A stretch of 64,000 nucleotides of DNA, taken from contig NZ_CAKMMP010000002.1 of assembly GCF_927798175.1 (NCBI RefSeq), positions 1 through 64,000 on the forward strand, read 5' to 3'. The notes below the pieces were generated by a model that did not search any database, had not been told where the DNA came from, and saw only the letters and a program-made list of their open reading frames with translations. A program made the translations under genes and the position numbers. This document shows positions 27,975-37,483 of the stretch, one piece after another. This DNA is from Paenibacillus sp. JJ-223. Lineage in GTDB: Bacteria; Bacillota; Bacilli; Paenibacillales; Paenibacillaceae. Position 1 is the stretch's first letter. Every line of letters begins with the position of its first letter.

Positions 27975-28973
27975 TCAGAACTTTTTCTTAACGACTTGAT
28001 CCAAATTGTTCAGCATGATTCCCGTTCCCTTGACGACGCAATGCATCGGGTCCTCTGCTACCCATACCGGTACGTGAAGCTCGTTGGTTAACAGTTCGTC
28101 CAATCCATTGAGCAGCGCTCCTCCGCCCGTCAACACAACGCCCCGGTCGATAATGTCCGCCGACAATTCCGGCGGTGTCCGCTCCAATACCGATTTGGCA
28201 GCCGCGATGATCGACTGCACCGAATCCCAGAGCGCTTCCTGTACCTCACTCCCCGAGATGGTGACTGTAACCGGTAAACCCGATACCATGTCACGCCCGC
28301 GAATATCCATTTCTTTTTTCACTCCGTCCGGATGGACGGAACCGATGGCGATTTTGATATCTTCCGCCGTACGCTCGCCGATCATGAGTTTGTATTTGGC
28401 CTTAATGAATTTAATAATAGCTTCGTCAAACTTGTCCCCTGCTACTTTAATGGAAGAGGCGGTGACAATATCGCCCATGGAAAGCACGGCAATATCCGTC
28501 GTTCCGCCGCCGATGTCCACAACCATATTACCGCTCGGCTGAAAAATGTCCATGCCTGCGCCGATCGCCGCCGCCTTTGGCTCTTCTTCCAAAAATACTT
28601 CTTTGGCACCGCTGCGTTCGGCCGCCTCACGGATCGCTTTCTGTTCCACGGAGGTAATGTTCGTCGGCGCGCAGATCAAAATACGCGGACGGCTGTACCA
28701 GTTGCGCGCCCCCACACGATTGATGAAATGCCGCAGCATGGCTTCCGTGATTTCGAAGTCCGCGATAACGCCGTCGCGCAGCGGTCTGATGGCAACAATG
28801 TTGCCGGGCGTGCGTCCCACCATGCGACGCGCTTCTTCTCCCACCGCAAGGACACGCTTCGTATCGCTTTCAATGGTCACGACAGAAGGTTCGTCGAGAA
28901 CGACCCCGCTTCCTTTCACGTGAATGAGCACGTTCGCCGTGCCAAGATCAATACCGATATCCTTGCTTAACAT
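27975..28973 (-). CDS. mbl: Rod-shape-determining actin homologue Mbl
   Basis: A 332-residue MreB-family ATPase that forms membrane-bound filaments directing side-wall synthesis. Motifs seen are the phosphate-1 loop GIDLGTANVLIHVKG, VAIRPLRDGVIADFEITEAM, phosphate-2 MVVDIGGGTTDIAVLSMG, and the adenosine loop VVLTGGGALLNGLDELL. The placement between spoIIID and flhO is that of B. subtilis mbl, which favours mbl over mreB or mreBH. Start ATG after GGGGG. In the same window murA and two rodA-type genes encode other parts of wall synthesis. Confidence 0.93.
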   Translation of the reverse strand: MLSKDIGIDLGTANVLIHVKGSGVVLDEPSVVTIESDTKRVLAVGEEARRMVGRTPGNIVAIRPLRDGVIADFEITEAMLRHFINRVGARNWYSRPRILICAPTNITSVEQKAIREAAERSGAKEVFLEEEPKAAAIGAGMDIFQPSGNMVVDIGGGTTDIAVLSMGDIVTASSIKVAGDKFDEAIIKFIKAKYKLMIGERTAEDIKIAIGSVHPDGVKKEMDIRGRDMVSGLPVTVTISGSEVQEALWDSVQSIIAAAKSVLERTPPELSADIIDRGVVLTGGGALLNGLDELLTNELHVPVWVAEDPMHCVVKGTGIMLNNLDQVVKKKF

Positions 28974-29193
28974 AAAAGAGCCCCCAAAGTGATATTATTT
29001 TGGTCAGCGTATCCTGTGAAAAAGAGTCCCTTATCACGTCACCGCTCGTTCGACAAAGTGCAGCATTTATATGTAAAAATCGGGCTGATAAGATGTCATA
29101 ATTCGATCCTGTACCAGCTTTTAACATATCATACTTCAGGGGAGGGATTCAATCCGTTTGTGAGCTTTTTGGCCTATGTCTTTTCCCGCTCCT

Positions 29194-29481
29194 TCATGAT
29201 TTGGCAGAAGCCAATACTTCGCGTTTTTTTCCGCTTGTTTTTTTGTATTTGATTTTGGTTGCTTCCCCGCCCCGCAAATGGCGGATCGACTTGTGGTACT
29301 CCAGAATATGCTTCACCTGGTCAGCAAGATCCGGGTTGATTTCAGGCAGACGCTCCGTCAGATCCTTATGCACCGTGCTTTTGGATACGCCGAATTCTTT
29401 AGCAATGGTTCGGACCGTATTTCTCGTCTCAACAATGCAGCGACCGATTTTAATGGTCCGTTCCTTGATGTAATCGTGCAC
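29194..29481 (-). CDS. spoIIID: Sporulation transcription factor SpoIIID
   Basis: A 95-residue DNA-binding regulator of mother-cell genes during sporulation. The helix-turn-helix (NTVRTIAKEFGVSKSTVHKD) and the basic C terminus (LRGGEATKIKYKKTSGKK) are the known two DNA contacts of the B. subtilis protein. The length matches the family. The start is GTG after GGGAGG. It has a sigma-E-type promoter (29517-29544), in line with sigma-E control in Bacillus. The 220-bp gap to mbl contains no gene. Confidence 0.95.
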   Translation of the reverse strand: MHDYIKERTIKIGRCIVETRNTVRTIAKEFGVSKSTVHKDLTERLPEINPDLADQVKHILEYHKSIRHLRGGEATKIKYKKTSGKKREVLASAKS

Positions 29482-29516
29482 GCTCCCGCCTCCCTACTGT
29501 GTGGATAGTTTGGTAC

Positions 29517-29544
29517 ATTATATGAGGGGCAGGTCTAGATATTC
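29517..29544 (-). promoter_or_regulatory. Sigma-E-type promoter of spoIIID
   Basis: On the minus strand GAATATC (29538-29544), 13 nt, CATATAAT (29517-29524). These agree with the B. subtilis sigma-E consensus at 6 of 7 and 7 of 8 positions with normal spacing; the leader would be ~28 nt. Confidence 0.75.
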
Positions 29545-29597
29545 TCGGTTTGGAGCGTGACATGCTTCAAAGGTCCCATTATTTTAACAAAAGCACA

Positions 29598-29626
29598 GAA
29601 AAGAGCAGAGGGACAAACCCTCTGCT
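29598..29626 (-). terminator. Intrinsic terminator after spoIIQ
   Basis: AGCAGAGGG (29604-29612) pairs with CCCTCTGCT (29618-29626); on the minus strand CTTTTCTG follows. Confidence 0.85.
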
Positions 29627-29654
29627 CCTTCATGCGGATCAGGCATAAACCATT

Positions 29655-30389
29655 TTACTTTTCCGGAAGGTATCCTTGCGGATTAACCGGCTGTCCGTCT
29701 TCGTACACTTCGAAGTGAAGGTGATTACCCAACGTTTTGCCGAGTTCGCTCACGCCGGCGGAAGCAATGGTGTCTCCCAATTTCACTTCATCGTTTTGTT
29801 TCACTTTGACGTCGGCCAAGCTTTGGTAAACCGTTTTGAGATTTCCATCGTGCGTAATTTCCACGACTTGACCCGTCAACGGGTTTTGTTCAACTCGGGT
29901 AACTTTGCCGCCGAGCGCTGCTTTGACTTCGAAGGTTTCATTATCCCCACGAGCCAGATCCACGCCTGTATTCGGAATGAATGTGTCGTTGTACTGAACC
30001 ATCGCCGCCTCATGCTCTTCGGCAGATCCTTCATTGTCATAGAATGGTCTCACGACCGAGATTTCCGAAGGGTTGCTTACAGGCCATGCAAAATTCTCCG
30101 ACTTCGCGACCACTTCCACACTTTCCTGACCCTCTTCCGCTGCTGTTTCTCCCGTAGCTACGGAGCCGTTTTCTACTACACCCGTGGGTTTGGATTCAAG
30201 CGTCTTTTGGCTTGTTCCCTGATAGACCCAAACTAAGGTTAGTATAATACCTGCTGCCGCGATGTAAGCTGCCGGGAACACCCAGCGTTTGGACATTGCT
30301 CTTTTCCATGAAGAAGGCTGGCTTGCCGGTACTCCTTGAGTTGTTTTAGGAGTCTCTTCCTGGATGGTTTTTTTGTTTTGTTCATTCAT
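29655..30389 (-). CDS. spoIIQ: Forespore membrane protein SpoIIQ, degenerate M23 peptidase
   Basis: About 244 residues; ATG 30389 after GAGGTGATC. One membrane helix (WVFPAAYIAAAGIILTLVWV, ~36-55) anchors the protein in the forespore; residues ~130-244 are a LytM/M23 domain. In active M23 enzymes zinc is held by H-x(3)-D and H-x-H. Here the last motif is intact (GNHLHFEVY, H223/H225) and the Asp is present, but the first His is replaced by Asn (N140 in NTGVDLA), so endopeptidase activity is doubtful. A comparable loss of the first His is known for B. subtilis SpoIIQ, which works as a scaffold with SpoIIIAH. Context (sigma-F promoter, spoIID and spoIIID beside it) supports the call. Confidence 0.9.
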   Translation of the reverse strand: MNEQNKKTIQEETPKTTQGVPASQPSSWKRAMSKRWVFPAAYIAAAGIILTLVWVYQGTSQKTLESKPTGVVENGSVATGETAAEEGQESVEVVAKSENFAWPVSNPSEISVVRPFYDNEGSAEEHEAAMVQYNDTFIPNTGVDLARGDNETFEVKAALGGKVTRVEQNPLTGQVVEITHDGNLKTVYQSLADVKVKQNDEVKLGDTIASAGVSELGKTLGNHLHFEVYEDGQPVNPQGYLPEK

Positions 30390-30407
30390 CTTGATCACCT
30401 CAGTAAC

Positions 30408-30436
30408 AAGTGTTACCGGGTGCAACTCTTTTATAC
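30408..30436 (-). promoter_or_regulatory. Sigma-F-type promoter of spoIIQ
   Basis: On the minus strand GTATA (30432-30436), 14 nt, GGTAACACTT (30408-30417). This agrees with GYATA and GGNNANNHT of the B. subtilis sigma-F consensus. spoIIQ is sigma-F-dependent in Bacillus. Confidence 0.7.
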
Positions 30437-30500
30437 ACGGGCGACTCTAATTATTTTCACAAAGCTTTCAGAGAGTGCTATACATGCCGAATTTGCCGGA

Positions 30501-30836
30501 TTACACTGTGCCACTACGCTGTCAGAACAATCTTCCGATTGCTGTTATCCCTGGATTTCTATTATTCCTTTATATAAACCATCCTAATCAATCACACAAG
30601 GCCACTACGAGTGCAGTACCATCTTCCGATCGCTGTTATCCCCGGATTTTTTTGATTCCCCTTCTCTAAGGGGGAAAATCCGGGGATAAACGCGACCGCT
30701 TCGCTTCTCCAGATTGGTTCTGCCTCTCCGTTAACGTGTGTTATCTTTTTTGCGGTTTATATAGATGGTTGAAATCCAGGGATAAAGGCGAGCGCTTCGC
30801 TTCTTCAGATTTATTCTGCCTGCTCCGTTCTCGTGT
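30501..30836 (+). repeat. Outer R1 repeat, split by an inserted copy
   Basis: The left half (30501-30570) contains CTTCCGATTGCTGTTATCCC and CTGGATTT; the right half (30764-30836) contains AAATCCAGGGATAAAGG, GCGCTTCGCTTCTTCAGAT and CTCCGTTCTCGTGT. Joining them restores one R1 element whose central hairpin arms (TCCCTGGATTT / AAATCCAGGGA) match perfectly. The interruption is at the hairpin loop. Confidence 0.8.
30571..30763 (+). repeat. Inner R1 repeat copy, 193 bp, inserted in another copy
   Basis: Bounded by TATATAAACC and GGTTTATATA, perfect inverted terminal repeats. Inside are CTTCCGATCGCTGTTATCCC, a hairpin (ATCCCCGGATTTT / AAAATCCGGGGAT, with a second stem CCCCTT / AAGGGG), GCTTCGCTTCTCCAGATT and TTCTGCC-TCTCCGTT. 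Confidence 0.85.
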
Positions 30837-31095
30837 AATCTCAATCCGATAGAGTATAGCCAAGTCTTGAAAGCTTTGTGATTGGGCTGGGTATGGTAGG
30901 TGGCTTGGTTCTAGCTTACCTCGCCATTAAAGGCCTAGTTGATCTATAAGGCTGAAGTACAGCTCACGTCACCTGCCGGGCATGCAGCCTATCCCATTAA
31001 TGAGAATCTGGTATGTTTAAAGATCAGATAGAGATTGGGGGCTTATCGGGAAACAAGTTCTTTTTTGTGGAGATCCTCATCCGATCTCTCTGGGG

Positions 31096-32388
31096 TTATT
31101 GCTTTGCCAGCATCTTGGATGCATGTCCAAAGGAGATACCCGTATAGTAGTGCTTCAGGATCTGCGTTGCGGTATACCCCTCCTGCGCCATGCCGTTGGC
31201 TCCCCATTGGCTCATACCGACGCCATGACCGTAGCCGTATGTCGTAATCCGCACCTCATCCCCTTCTGCCGCCCAGGTGAACTGGCTGGACCGCAGACCG
31301 AGCAGGTTTCGGACTTCCGGTCCGCCGAACACCTTGCTTCCGATCCGCACTTGCTTGATTCGATGTCCTGCGGTCGTGGACAGCACTTCCATCCAGGATC
31401 CGCCGTTCTGGGCCGTTGCGGGAATCGCGTCATCGCCAAGCTGCAGTTTTCGAAGGATTTCGGACCGGCTCATCGTCACGGTCTCTTCGAATCCCGGAGC
31501 TACCTTTTTGTCCCAGGGGCTGTCCACGCTTTTCAGATAGGGTACCGCATTTCCCCACACATCTTCTGCATTTTCCGTATAACCGTTGCTTGTCGAAAAA
31601 AAGGATGCCGTAATCGGCTTGCCTTGGTATGTCATCACGGTGTCCTCGCTCTCACGAACGGCCTGCTGCAGCTTCTCCCAGTCCTTCGTTTTTCCGAGCT
31701 TTGTCCACTCGGTCTTCACTTGATCCGGCGGAAGAAAAACCTGATGGCTTACGGTATCGGTCACGTCAGCGACCCCACCCGGCACGCCGCTTGTATCGTT
31801 GGCCTCCAGACGTCGAACGATAAATGTGCGCGCTGCGATCGCCTGGGCTTTTAACGCCTCTAGCTGGAAGTCCGAGGGCATTTCCGCCGCGATTACCCCC
31901 GCTACATACTCTTCCAGAGGCAGGTTCATCGTAGTTCCTTTACCCGATAGGTACACCCGCACCTCCGGCTCAGGATACGCGACAGGTACGACGGGGGAAG
32001 GTTTGGAAGTTGAAGTTTGTTCCTGCACCGCCGAAGCCGGAGAAGGTGGAACCTTGATGTCATTCGGCCAGACCAGGATCGCCGGTATAATTAATGCCAC
32101 CCCCACCAACGCGGATACGGCTGCCACAGGTTGCCACCTCCTAGGATTACGCTGACCCCATCCCCGATTCTGTCCAAACACCTTCATTCGCCGCCTCTTA
32201 ACGACGCGATAATGATCCAGTTCTATAATAGGCGCATGAGCCTGCTCCTCGCGCATCCTTGTTGGAAATGGCTTGTCTTTTTTCTCAACCGGCTGCAGGG
32301 CAGCCTCGGCTTCTGCCTCGTTCTCTACTGCTTCTCCAACCGTTGGAGCGTTGAGGGGCAATTTGACCTGTATACGCGCTTCCTTCAT
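31096..32388 (-). CDS. spoIID: Stage II sporulation protein D (peptidoglycan lytic enzyme)
   Basis: A 430-residue protein. SpoIID works with SpoIIM and SpoIIP in septal peptidoglycan remodelling during engulfment. The region from ~residue 150 is the SpoIID/LytB domain: GTTMNLPLEEYVAGVIAAEM with the conserved Glu, LEALKAQAIAARTFIVRR, YFYSTSNGYTENAEDVWG-like ASFFSTSNGYTENAEDVWG, and C-terminal GYGHGVGMSQWGANGMAQEG. The membrane helix is at ~87-108. It has an unusual ~85-residue charged cytoplasmic N terminus (EAVENEAEAEAALQPVEKK), longer than B. subtilis SpoIID; the ATG at 32388 has a good GGAGGG site, so the extension appears real. A second possible start is Met68. Confidence 0.92.
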   Translation of the reverse strand: MKEARIQVKLPLNAPTVGEAVENEAEAEAALQPVEKKDKPFPTRMREEQAHAPIIELDHYRVVKRRRMKVFGQNRGWGQRNPRRWQPVAAVSALVGVALIIPAILVWPNDIKVPPSPASAVQEQTSTSKPSPVVPVAYPEPEVRVYLSGKGTTMNLPLEEYVAGVIAAEMPSDFQLEALKAQAIAARTFIVRRLEANDTSGVPGGVADVTDTVSHQVFLPPDQVKTEWTKLGKTKDWEKLQQAVRESEDTVMTYQGKPITASFFSTSNGYTENAEDVWGNAVPYLKSVDSPWDKKVAPGFEETVTMSRSEILRKLQLGDDAIPATAQNGGSWMEVLSTTAGHRIKQVRIGSKVFGGPEVRNLLGLRSSQFTWAAEGDEVRITTYGYGHGVGMSQWGANGMAQEGYTATQILKHYYTGISFGHASKMLAKQ

Positions 32389-32538
32389 TTTCGTTAGCCC
32401 TCCATTGTCGTAATCAGCCTATGAACTCATCTTTCGTTTTCATTCCATAGTTAAGAGTATGAGCGTTCACGATCTGGTAGAACCCGATTTGAGAGAAACG
32501 CCTGCTAGCCCGGTGCCTAAAAAGAAAAAGATGGAACT

Positions 32539-32571
32539 TTAGGAGCAGCTATTCATAGAATCAGCTCCTAA
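32539..32571. repeat. Inverted repeat in the murA-spoIID gap
   Basis: TTAGGAGC (32539-32546) and GCTCCTAA (32564-32571) form an 8-bp stem. Neither strand has a T-run directly after it, so it is not a typical terminator. It lies in the 307-bp murA-spoIID gap, which also holds the murA terminator and the spoIID promoter region. Confidence 0.5.
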
Positions 32572-32629
32572 AAAGGAGTATCTCTCATTTGGCATCGTAA
32601 ACTTGCCCTATCTACCCATTAAAGAGGCA

Positions 32630-32664
32630 AAAAAAAAGAGCCAAGCTCTAAGGCTTAGCTCTTT
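32630..32664 (-). terminator. Intrinsic terminator after murA
   Basis: AAAGAGC (32635-32641) and GCTCTTT (32658-32664), extended by AAGC/GCTT, form a stem followed on the minus strand by a run of nine T. Confidence 0.9.
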
Positions 32665-32695
32665 CATGTATTCCATTTTAATCATCTTTTGTTCA

Positions 32696-34042
32696 TTAAG
32701 CCCAGGTTGGTTGCACCTTGAACATCGGCACTTCGTCCTCCGGTTTCTCGTTCGGGGTTTTGACCGATTCCAGCTTCGGCTCATCGACGGAAATCCGATA
32801 GATGTCGGCACCCAGTCCATTCAGCTTTTCCGCCAAATGTACATAACCGCGATCGATGTGATGCACGCCGCCAACTTCCGTCGTACCTTCAGCAACCAAG
32901 CCGGCAATGATCAGGGCTGCCCCTGCTCTCAGGTCCGTTGCGGTTACCTTGGCACCCTTCAGTTTCGCATTGCCCGTGACGATCGCCGAACGGCCTTCCA
33001 CCTTGATCTCCGCATTCATCAATTGGAATTCATCCACATGCATGAAGCGATTCTCAAACACGGTTTCCGTCACAACGCTTGTTCCTTCGGAAGCAAGCAA
33101 CAAAGCCATCATCTGGGACTGCATATCCGTCGGGAAACCAGGGTACGGCAATGTCTTCACGTCTACCGCTTTGAGTGGACGGTCTGCAACAACTCGTACG
33201 CCATTTTCGTCAGGAATAATCGTGACGCCCATTTCTTCCATCTTGGCAATGACTGAGCCCATGTGATCCGAGATGGCACCTTCGATGTATACGTCTCCGC
33301 CAGAAATGGCTGCAGCAGCCATATACGTGCCCGCTTCGATCCGATCCGGGATGACGGTATGCCGAACACCGGTCAGCTTCTCCACGCCTTCAATGCGAAT
33401 AATGCCTGTTCCCGCTCCGCGAACCTTGGCCCCCATACCGTTCAGGTAGTTGGCTAGATCCACGATCTCGGGTTCTTTTGCCGCATTCTCCAGAATGGTT
33501 ACCCCATCTGCAAGAGTAGCAGCCATCATAATATTTTGAGTAGCTCCAACGGAAGCTACATCCAGATAAATTTTAGCGCCGCGCAGCCTTCCTTGGCTAC
33601 GTGCTTCGATGTACCCTTGGCCGAGGCTGATCTCTGCCCCCATAGCTTCAAACCCTTTAAGATGTTGGTCAATCGGCCGCGTGCCGATCGCGCATCCGCC
33701 AGGGAGAGAAATCCTTGTGTGCCCCATACGCGTCAATAAAGGCCCCATGACCAGAAAGGACGCCCGCATTTTGCTTACCCATTCATACGGTGCTTCACAG
33801 GAAGTCAAATTCTCCGCATTCACGGTAATCACTTCGTCCCGGTATGTAACCTTGGCTCCCAGCGATTCCAACACTTTATTAATCGTCATCACATCGTCTA
33901 GAGGAGGCGCGTCTACAATGACGCTTTGGCCTTTTTCCCCTAAGAGAGAGGCAGCGATGATCGGAAGAACGGAATTTTTAGCGCCGCTAACTTTGACACT
34001 TCCGGTCAATCTTTTGCCACCGCGGACGATAAATTTGCTCAT
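32696..34042 (-). CDS. murA: UDP-N-acetylglucosamine 1-carboxyvinyltransferase
   Basis: A 448-residue enzyme catalysing the first committed step of peptidoglycan synthesis, transfer of enolpyruvate from PEP to UDP-GlcNAc. Catalytic features are seen: the Lys-Asn pair in [10 protein letters not shown], the Cys loop [20 protein letters not shown] (fosfomycin target) and the Asp-containing [17 protein letters not shown]. The C terminus has a ~25-residue charged tail ([16 protein letters not shown]) beyond the usual end. The ATG at 34042 gives better spacing to GGAGGG than the adjacent ATG at 34045. Order ywzB-murA-spoIID-spoIIQ is as in B. subtilis, where this is murAA. Confidence 0.95.
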   Translation of the reverse strand: MSKFIVRGGKRLTGSVKVSGAKNSVLPIIAASLLGEKGQSVIVDAPPLDDVMTINKVLESLGAKVTYRDEVITVNAENLTSCEAPYEWVSKMRASFLVMGPLLTRMGHTRISLPGGCAIGTRPIDQHLKGFEAMGAEISLGQGYIEARSQGRLRGAKIYLDVASVGATQNIMMAATLADGVTILENAAKEPEIVDLANYLNGMGAKVRGAGTGIIRIEGVEKLTGVRHTVIPDRIEAGTYMAAAAISGGDVYIEGAISDHMGSVIAKMEEMGVTIIPDENGVRVVADRPLKAVDVKTLPYPGFPTDMQSQMMALLLASEGTSVVTETVFENRFMHVDEFQLMNAEIKVEGRSAIVTGNAKLKGAKVTATDLRAGAALIIAGLVAEGTTEVGGVHHIDRGYVHLAEKLNGLGADIYRISVDEPKLESVKTPNEKPEDEVPMFKVQPTWA

Positions 34043-34564
34043 CATGGTTCCCTCCGCGCTTTTATTCCCTTTTCTTCATTCCGAAATGCATAAGCCCCTC
34101 CAAAAAACGAAAGGACCATGACTGTATATGGAATTTCGACATTGTCTGGTAAGAAAACACCTTGATGTCTGATCAGAAAAGATTGGTTTATGATCCAAAT
34201 AGATGATACCACATGTCGTGACGAATGCCTCTGGACGTTTGAAATAAATCATGAATGCCCAACCGGCCTGCGACCTTGTTTTTCGGGATGATTTTTAGCC
34301 GGATTGAACCGGGTATCCCTTTATAGCCTTCAAATTTAAAATAAAAAATGTGAATTCCCTAACTTCCATCATAACACCGTTGAATTGTTGGTTACAAGCA
34401 TTTTTAGAGAAAATGAATCAAAACCATCCAATTTTGTGTCACATTTTTTTCCCAATCGGCAATTGTCCTTCAATCTTATTCTAATTGTTAACACAATCAA
34501 TCGATGTTATTCGACAACGACGCTGCATGAGAGCCTAACAGATGATTAACCAACCATATCTTCT
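34043..34564. other. murA upstream region
   Basis: A 522-bp AT-rich gap with no supported gene on either strand. It presumably holds the murA promoter, which I could not place with confidence. B. subtilis has ywmB here; no equivalent is visible. Confidence 0.5.
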
Positions 34565-34822
34565 TCAAAACAAATAGCGAAGCATCTGGGTCCAGGACAT
34601 ATAGTCAATGACGAAACCGGATACCGCATGACCAACGATAATCGCCAACAACAAATGCAGCAATCTGCCTTGAGGTCCTTTCGGCTGCCTAATGATGAGT
34701 TCCAGCTTTAGATTTTGCAAGGTCCACCACGCCACCGCGATACACAACAGCGATACACAGATCGAAATCAAGCCGTTTGCGCTTAATGTCTGGTTTACCT
34801 GATTCGTCAGATCATTATCCAT
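34565..34822 (-). CDS. ywzB: DUF1146 (YwzB-family) small membrane protein
   Basis: About 85 residues; ATG 34822 after GCGGAGG. Two membrane helices are predicted: LISICVSLLCIAVAWWTLQN and LLHLLLAIIVGHAVSGFVID, joined by a positively charged loop (LELIIRQPKGPQGR). This is the YwzB/DUF1146 pattern. The gene lies between the atp operon and murA as in B. subtilis. Function unknown. It has a good sigma-A promoter (34949-34978). A longer frame with a Cys-rich start (NCSDCCNKCGG) has no ribosome-binding site and is rejected. Confidence 0.85.
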   Translation of the reverse strand: MDNDLTNQVNQTLSANGLISICVSLLCIAVAWWTLQNLKLELIIRQPKGPQGRLLHLLLAIIVGHAVSGFVIDYMSWTQMLRYLF

Positions 34823-35413
34823 ATATTCATTACCTCCGCATTTGTTACAGCAATCCGAACAATTCAAATTGTCCTTCACTACCTAAGCATGATATGGCCT
34901 TCTTCCAAAGTTATCCCACACATTTTTTTGCATCATCTGACTCTATGGAATATAGGCTCTTTCATCATACCTTGTCAATTACATTGATTTCCACTTTACT
35001 AAACTATTCTAAAATCAAACGGTCAGGATTAGGTAACCAAAACGACATAAAAGAGCGTTTTTTCGATATCGAATTTGTCATTTCCTCGGAAATAATTCCG
35101 GTTTTCGCGGCCAAAAAATGGTTCTCTAAGTGGTAAAGATACCTATTACTTTAGTCCTATATCATAATCAATTATGTAGGTTTGCTAATCAAAAACTAGA
35201 AAAAAAACCGCAGAACTATCCCCTAATCTCCCTTTTTAAGGAGGTTATACGGATCATAGAAGACGTTTTCGTGAAAGAAACTACGCCTATTCTAACCAAC
35301 GAAAAGGTACATATTCCCACGATTCGCTCGATCCTCTCGATCCATCACAACGCATTTAAACAAAATCATCACCGTTACGATGTTCAAGCACGCATCACAA
35401 GAAGGACTGCAAC
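34823..35413. other. Non-coding region between atpC and ywzB
   Basis: About 590 bp, AT-rich. It contains the ywzB promoter at its left end. Open frames on the plus strand (34777-35136 and 35130-35456) have no family resemblance, and the second ends inside the atpC terminator, so I do not call them genes. Confidence 0.6.
34949..34978 (-). promoter_or_regulatory. Sigma-A-type promoter of ywzB
   Basis: On the minus strand TTGACA (34973-34978), 18 nt, TATATT (34949-34954). Confidence 0.7.
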
Positions 35414-35447
35414 CTTAAAAAGAAGCCCGGCAGTTAGACTGCCAGGC
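35414..35447 (-). terminator. Terminator of the atp operon
   Basis: GCCCGGCAG (35425-35433) pairs with CTGCCAGGC (35439-35447); on the minus strand TTCTTTTTAAGG follows. It lies 14 bp past the atpC stop. Confidence 0.85.
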
Positions 35448-35460
35448 CCCTCATAATTGT

Positions 35461-35865
35461 TTATTTGCCGTAAACGTTGATCCGGTTAATCGCTTTTTGC
35501 AGTGCGATTTCTGCACGACGATGATCGAAATGATCCTGATTGCTCTGGCTGCTAAGCCGGCGCTCCGCCCGCTCTTTTGCCGCACGAGCACGGTCCACAT
35601 CGATGTCCTCCGGAAACTCGGCGCTCTCTGCAAGTACAACAACCTTATCCTTACGGATTTCAATAAAGCCGCCACCTACGGCAACCAGCTTTTCTTGCTT
35701 TCCGTTTTTGATCGTGATTGGTGCGATTTGCAAAGGAGTTACCAACGGAATATGCCCTGGCAGAATGCCAAGCTCCCCTTCAACACCACGAGCGATAAGG
35801 CTATTCACTTGTTCGGAATATACAAGTCGCTCTGGGGTAACGATTTCCAACAATAAGGTGCTCAA
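35461..35865 (-). CDS. atpC: ATP synthase epsilon subunit
   Basis: About 134 residues: an N-terminal beta-sandwich (LEIVTPERLVYSEQVNSLIA, then EGELGILPGHIPLVTPLQI) and a C-terminal helical hairpin (DRARAAKERAERRLSSQ ... ALQKAINRINVYGK). It is the inhibitory central-stalk subunit of F1. The start was moved to TTG 35865, because the ATG at 35871 touches the AGGAGGG site with no spacing, whereas the TTG has 7 nt. Last gene of the operon, followed by a terminator. Confidence 0.95.
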   Translation of the reverse strand: MSTLLLEIVTPERLVYSEQVNSLIARGVEGELGILPGHIPLVTPLQIAPITIKNGKQEKLVAVGGGFIEIRKDKVVVLAESAEFPEDIDVDRARAAKERAERRLSSQSNQDHFDHRRAEIALQKAINRINVYGK

Positions 35866-35929
35866 TTCCATCCCTCCTGAAAACTATCCGAAGGATAGCT
35901 CACTTCATTAAGGACAATCCCGGATCGGA

Positions 35930-37348
<1,419 letters not shown>

Positions 37349-37483
37349 CTACAAGCCTGCTACTTTTGCAAAAATAAGTTCCGTTCATTCATCCTTGCAT
37401 TGCAAGCTTTCATATATAAACACGCCCATTTTCAACGAGCCGAACCTTGCTCCCACTTCTTTGAAAGAAATGAGAATGCATCT

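Larger units (their letters stand above)
30390..31095. other. spoIID-spoIIQ intergenic region with nested repeats
   Basis: A 706-bp gap. It holds the spoIIQ promoter, an R1 repeat inserted into another R1 repeat (30501-30836), a possible 23-codon hydrophobic ORF (30878-30949, plus strand) and ~145 bp with nothing recognisable. In B. subtilis ywmC and ywmD lie between these two genes; no trace of them is seen. Confidence 0.6.

Noticed and set aside
35130..35456. 108-codon plus-strand frame between atpC and ywzB
   Set aside because: No recognisable motif, and its last codons lie in the atpC terminator.
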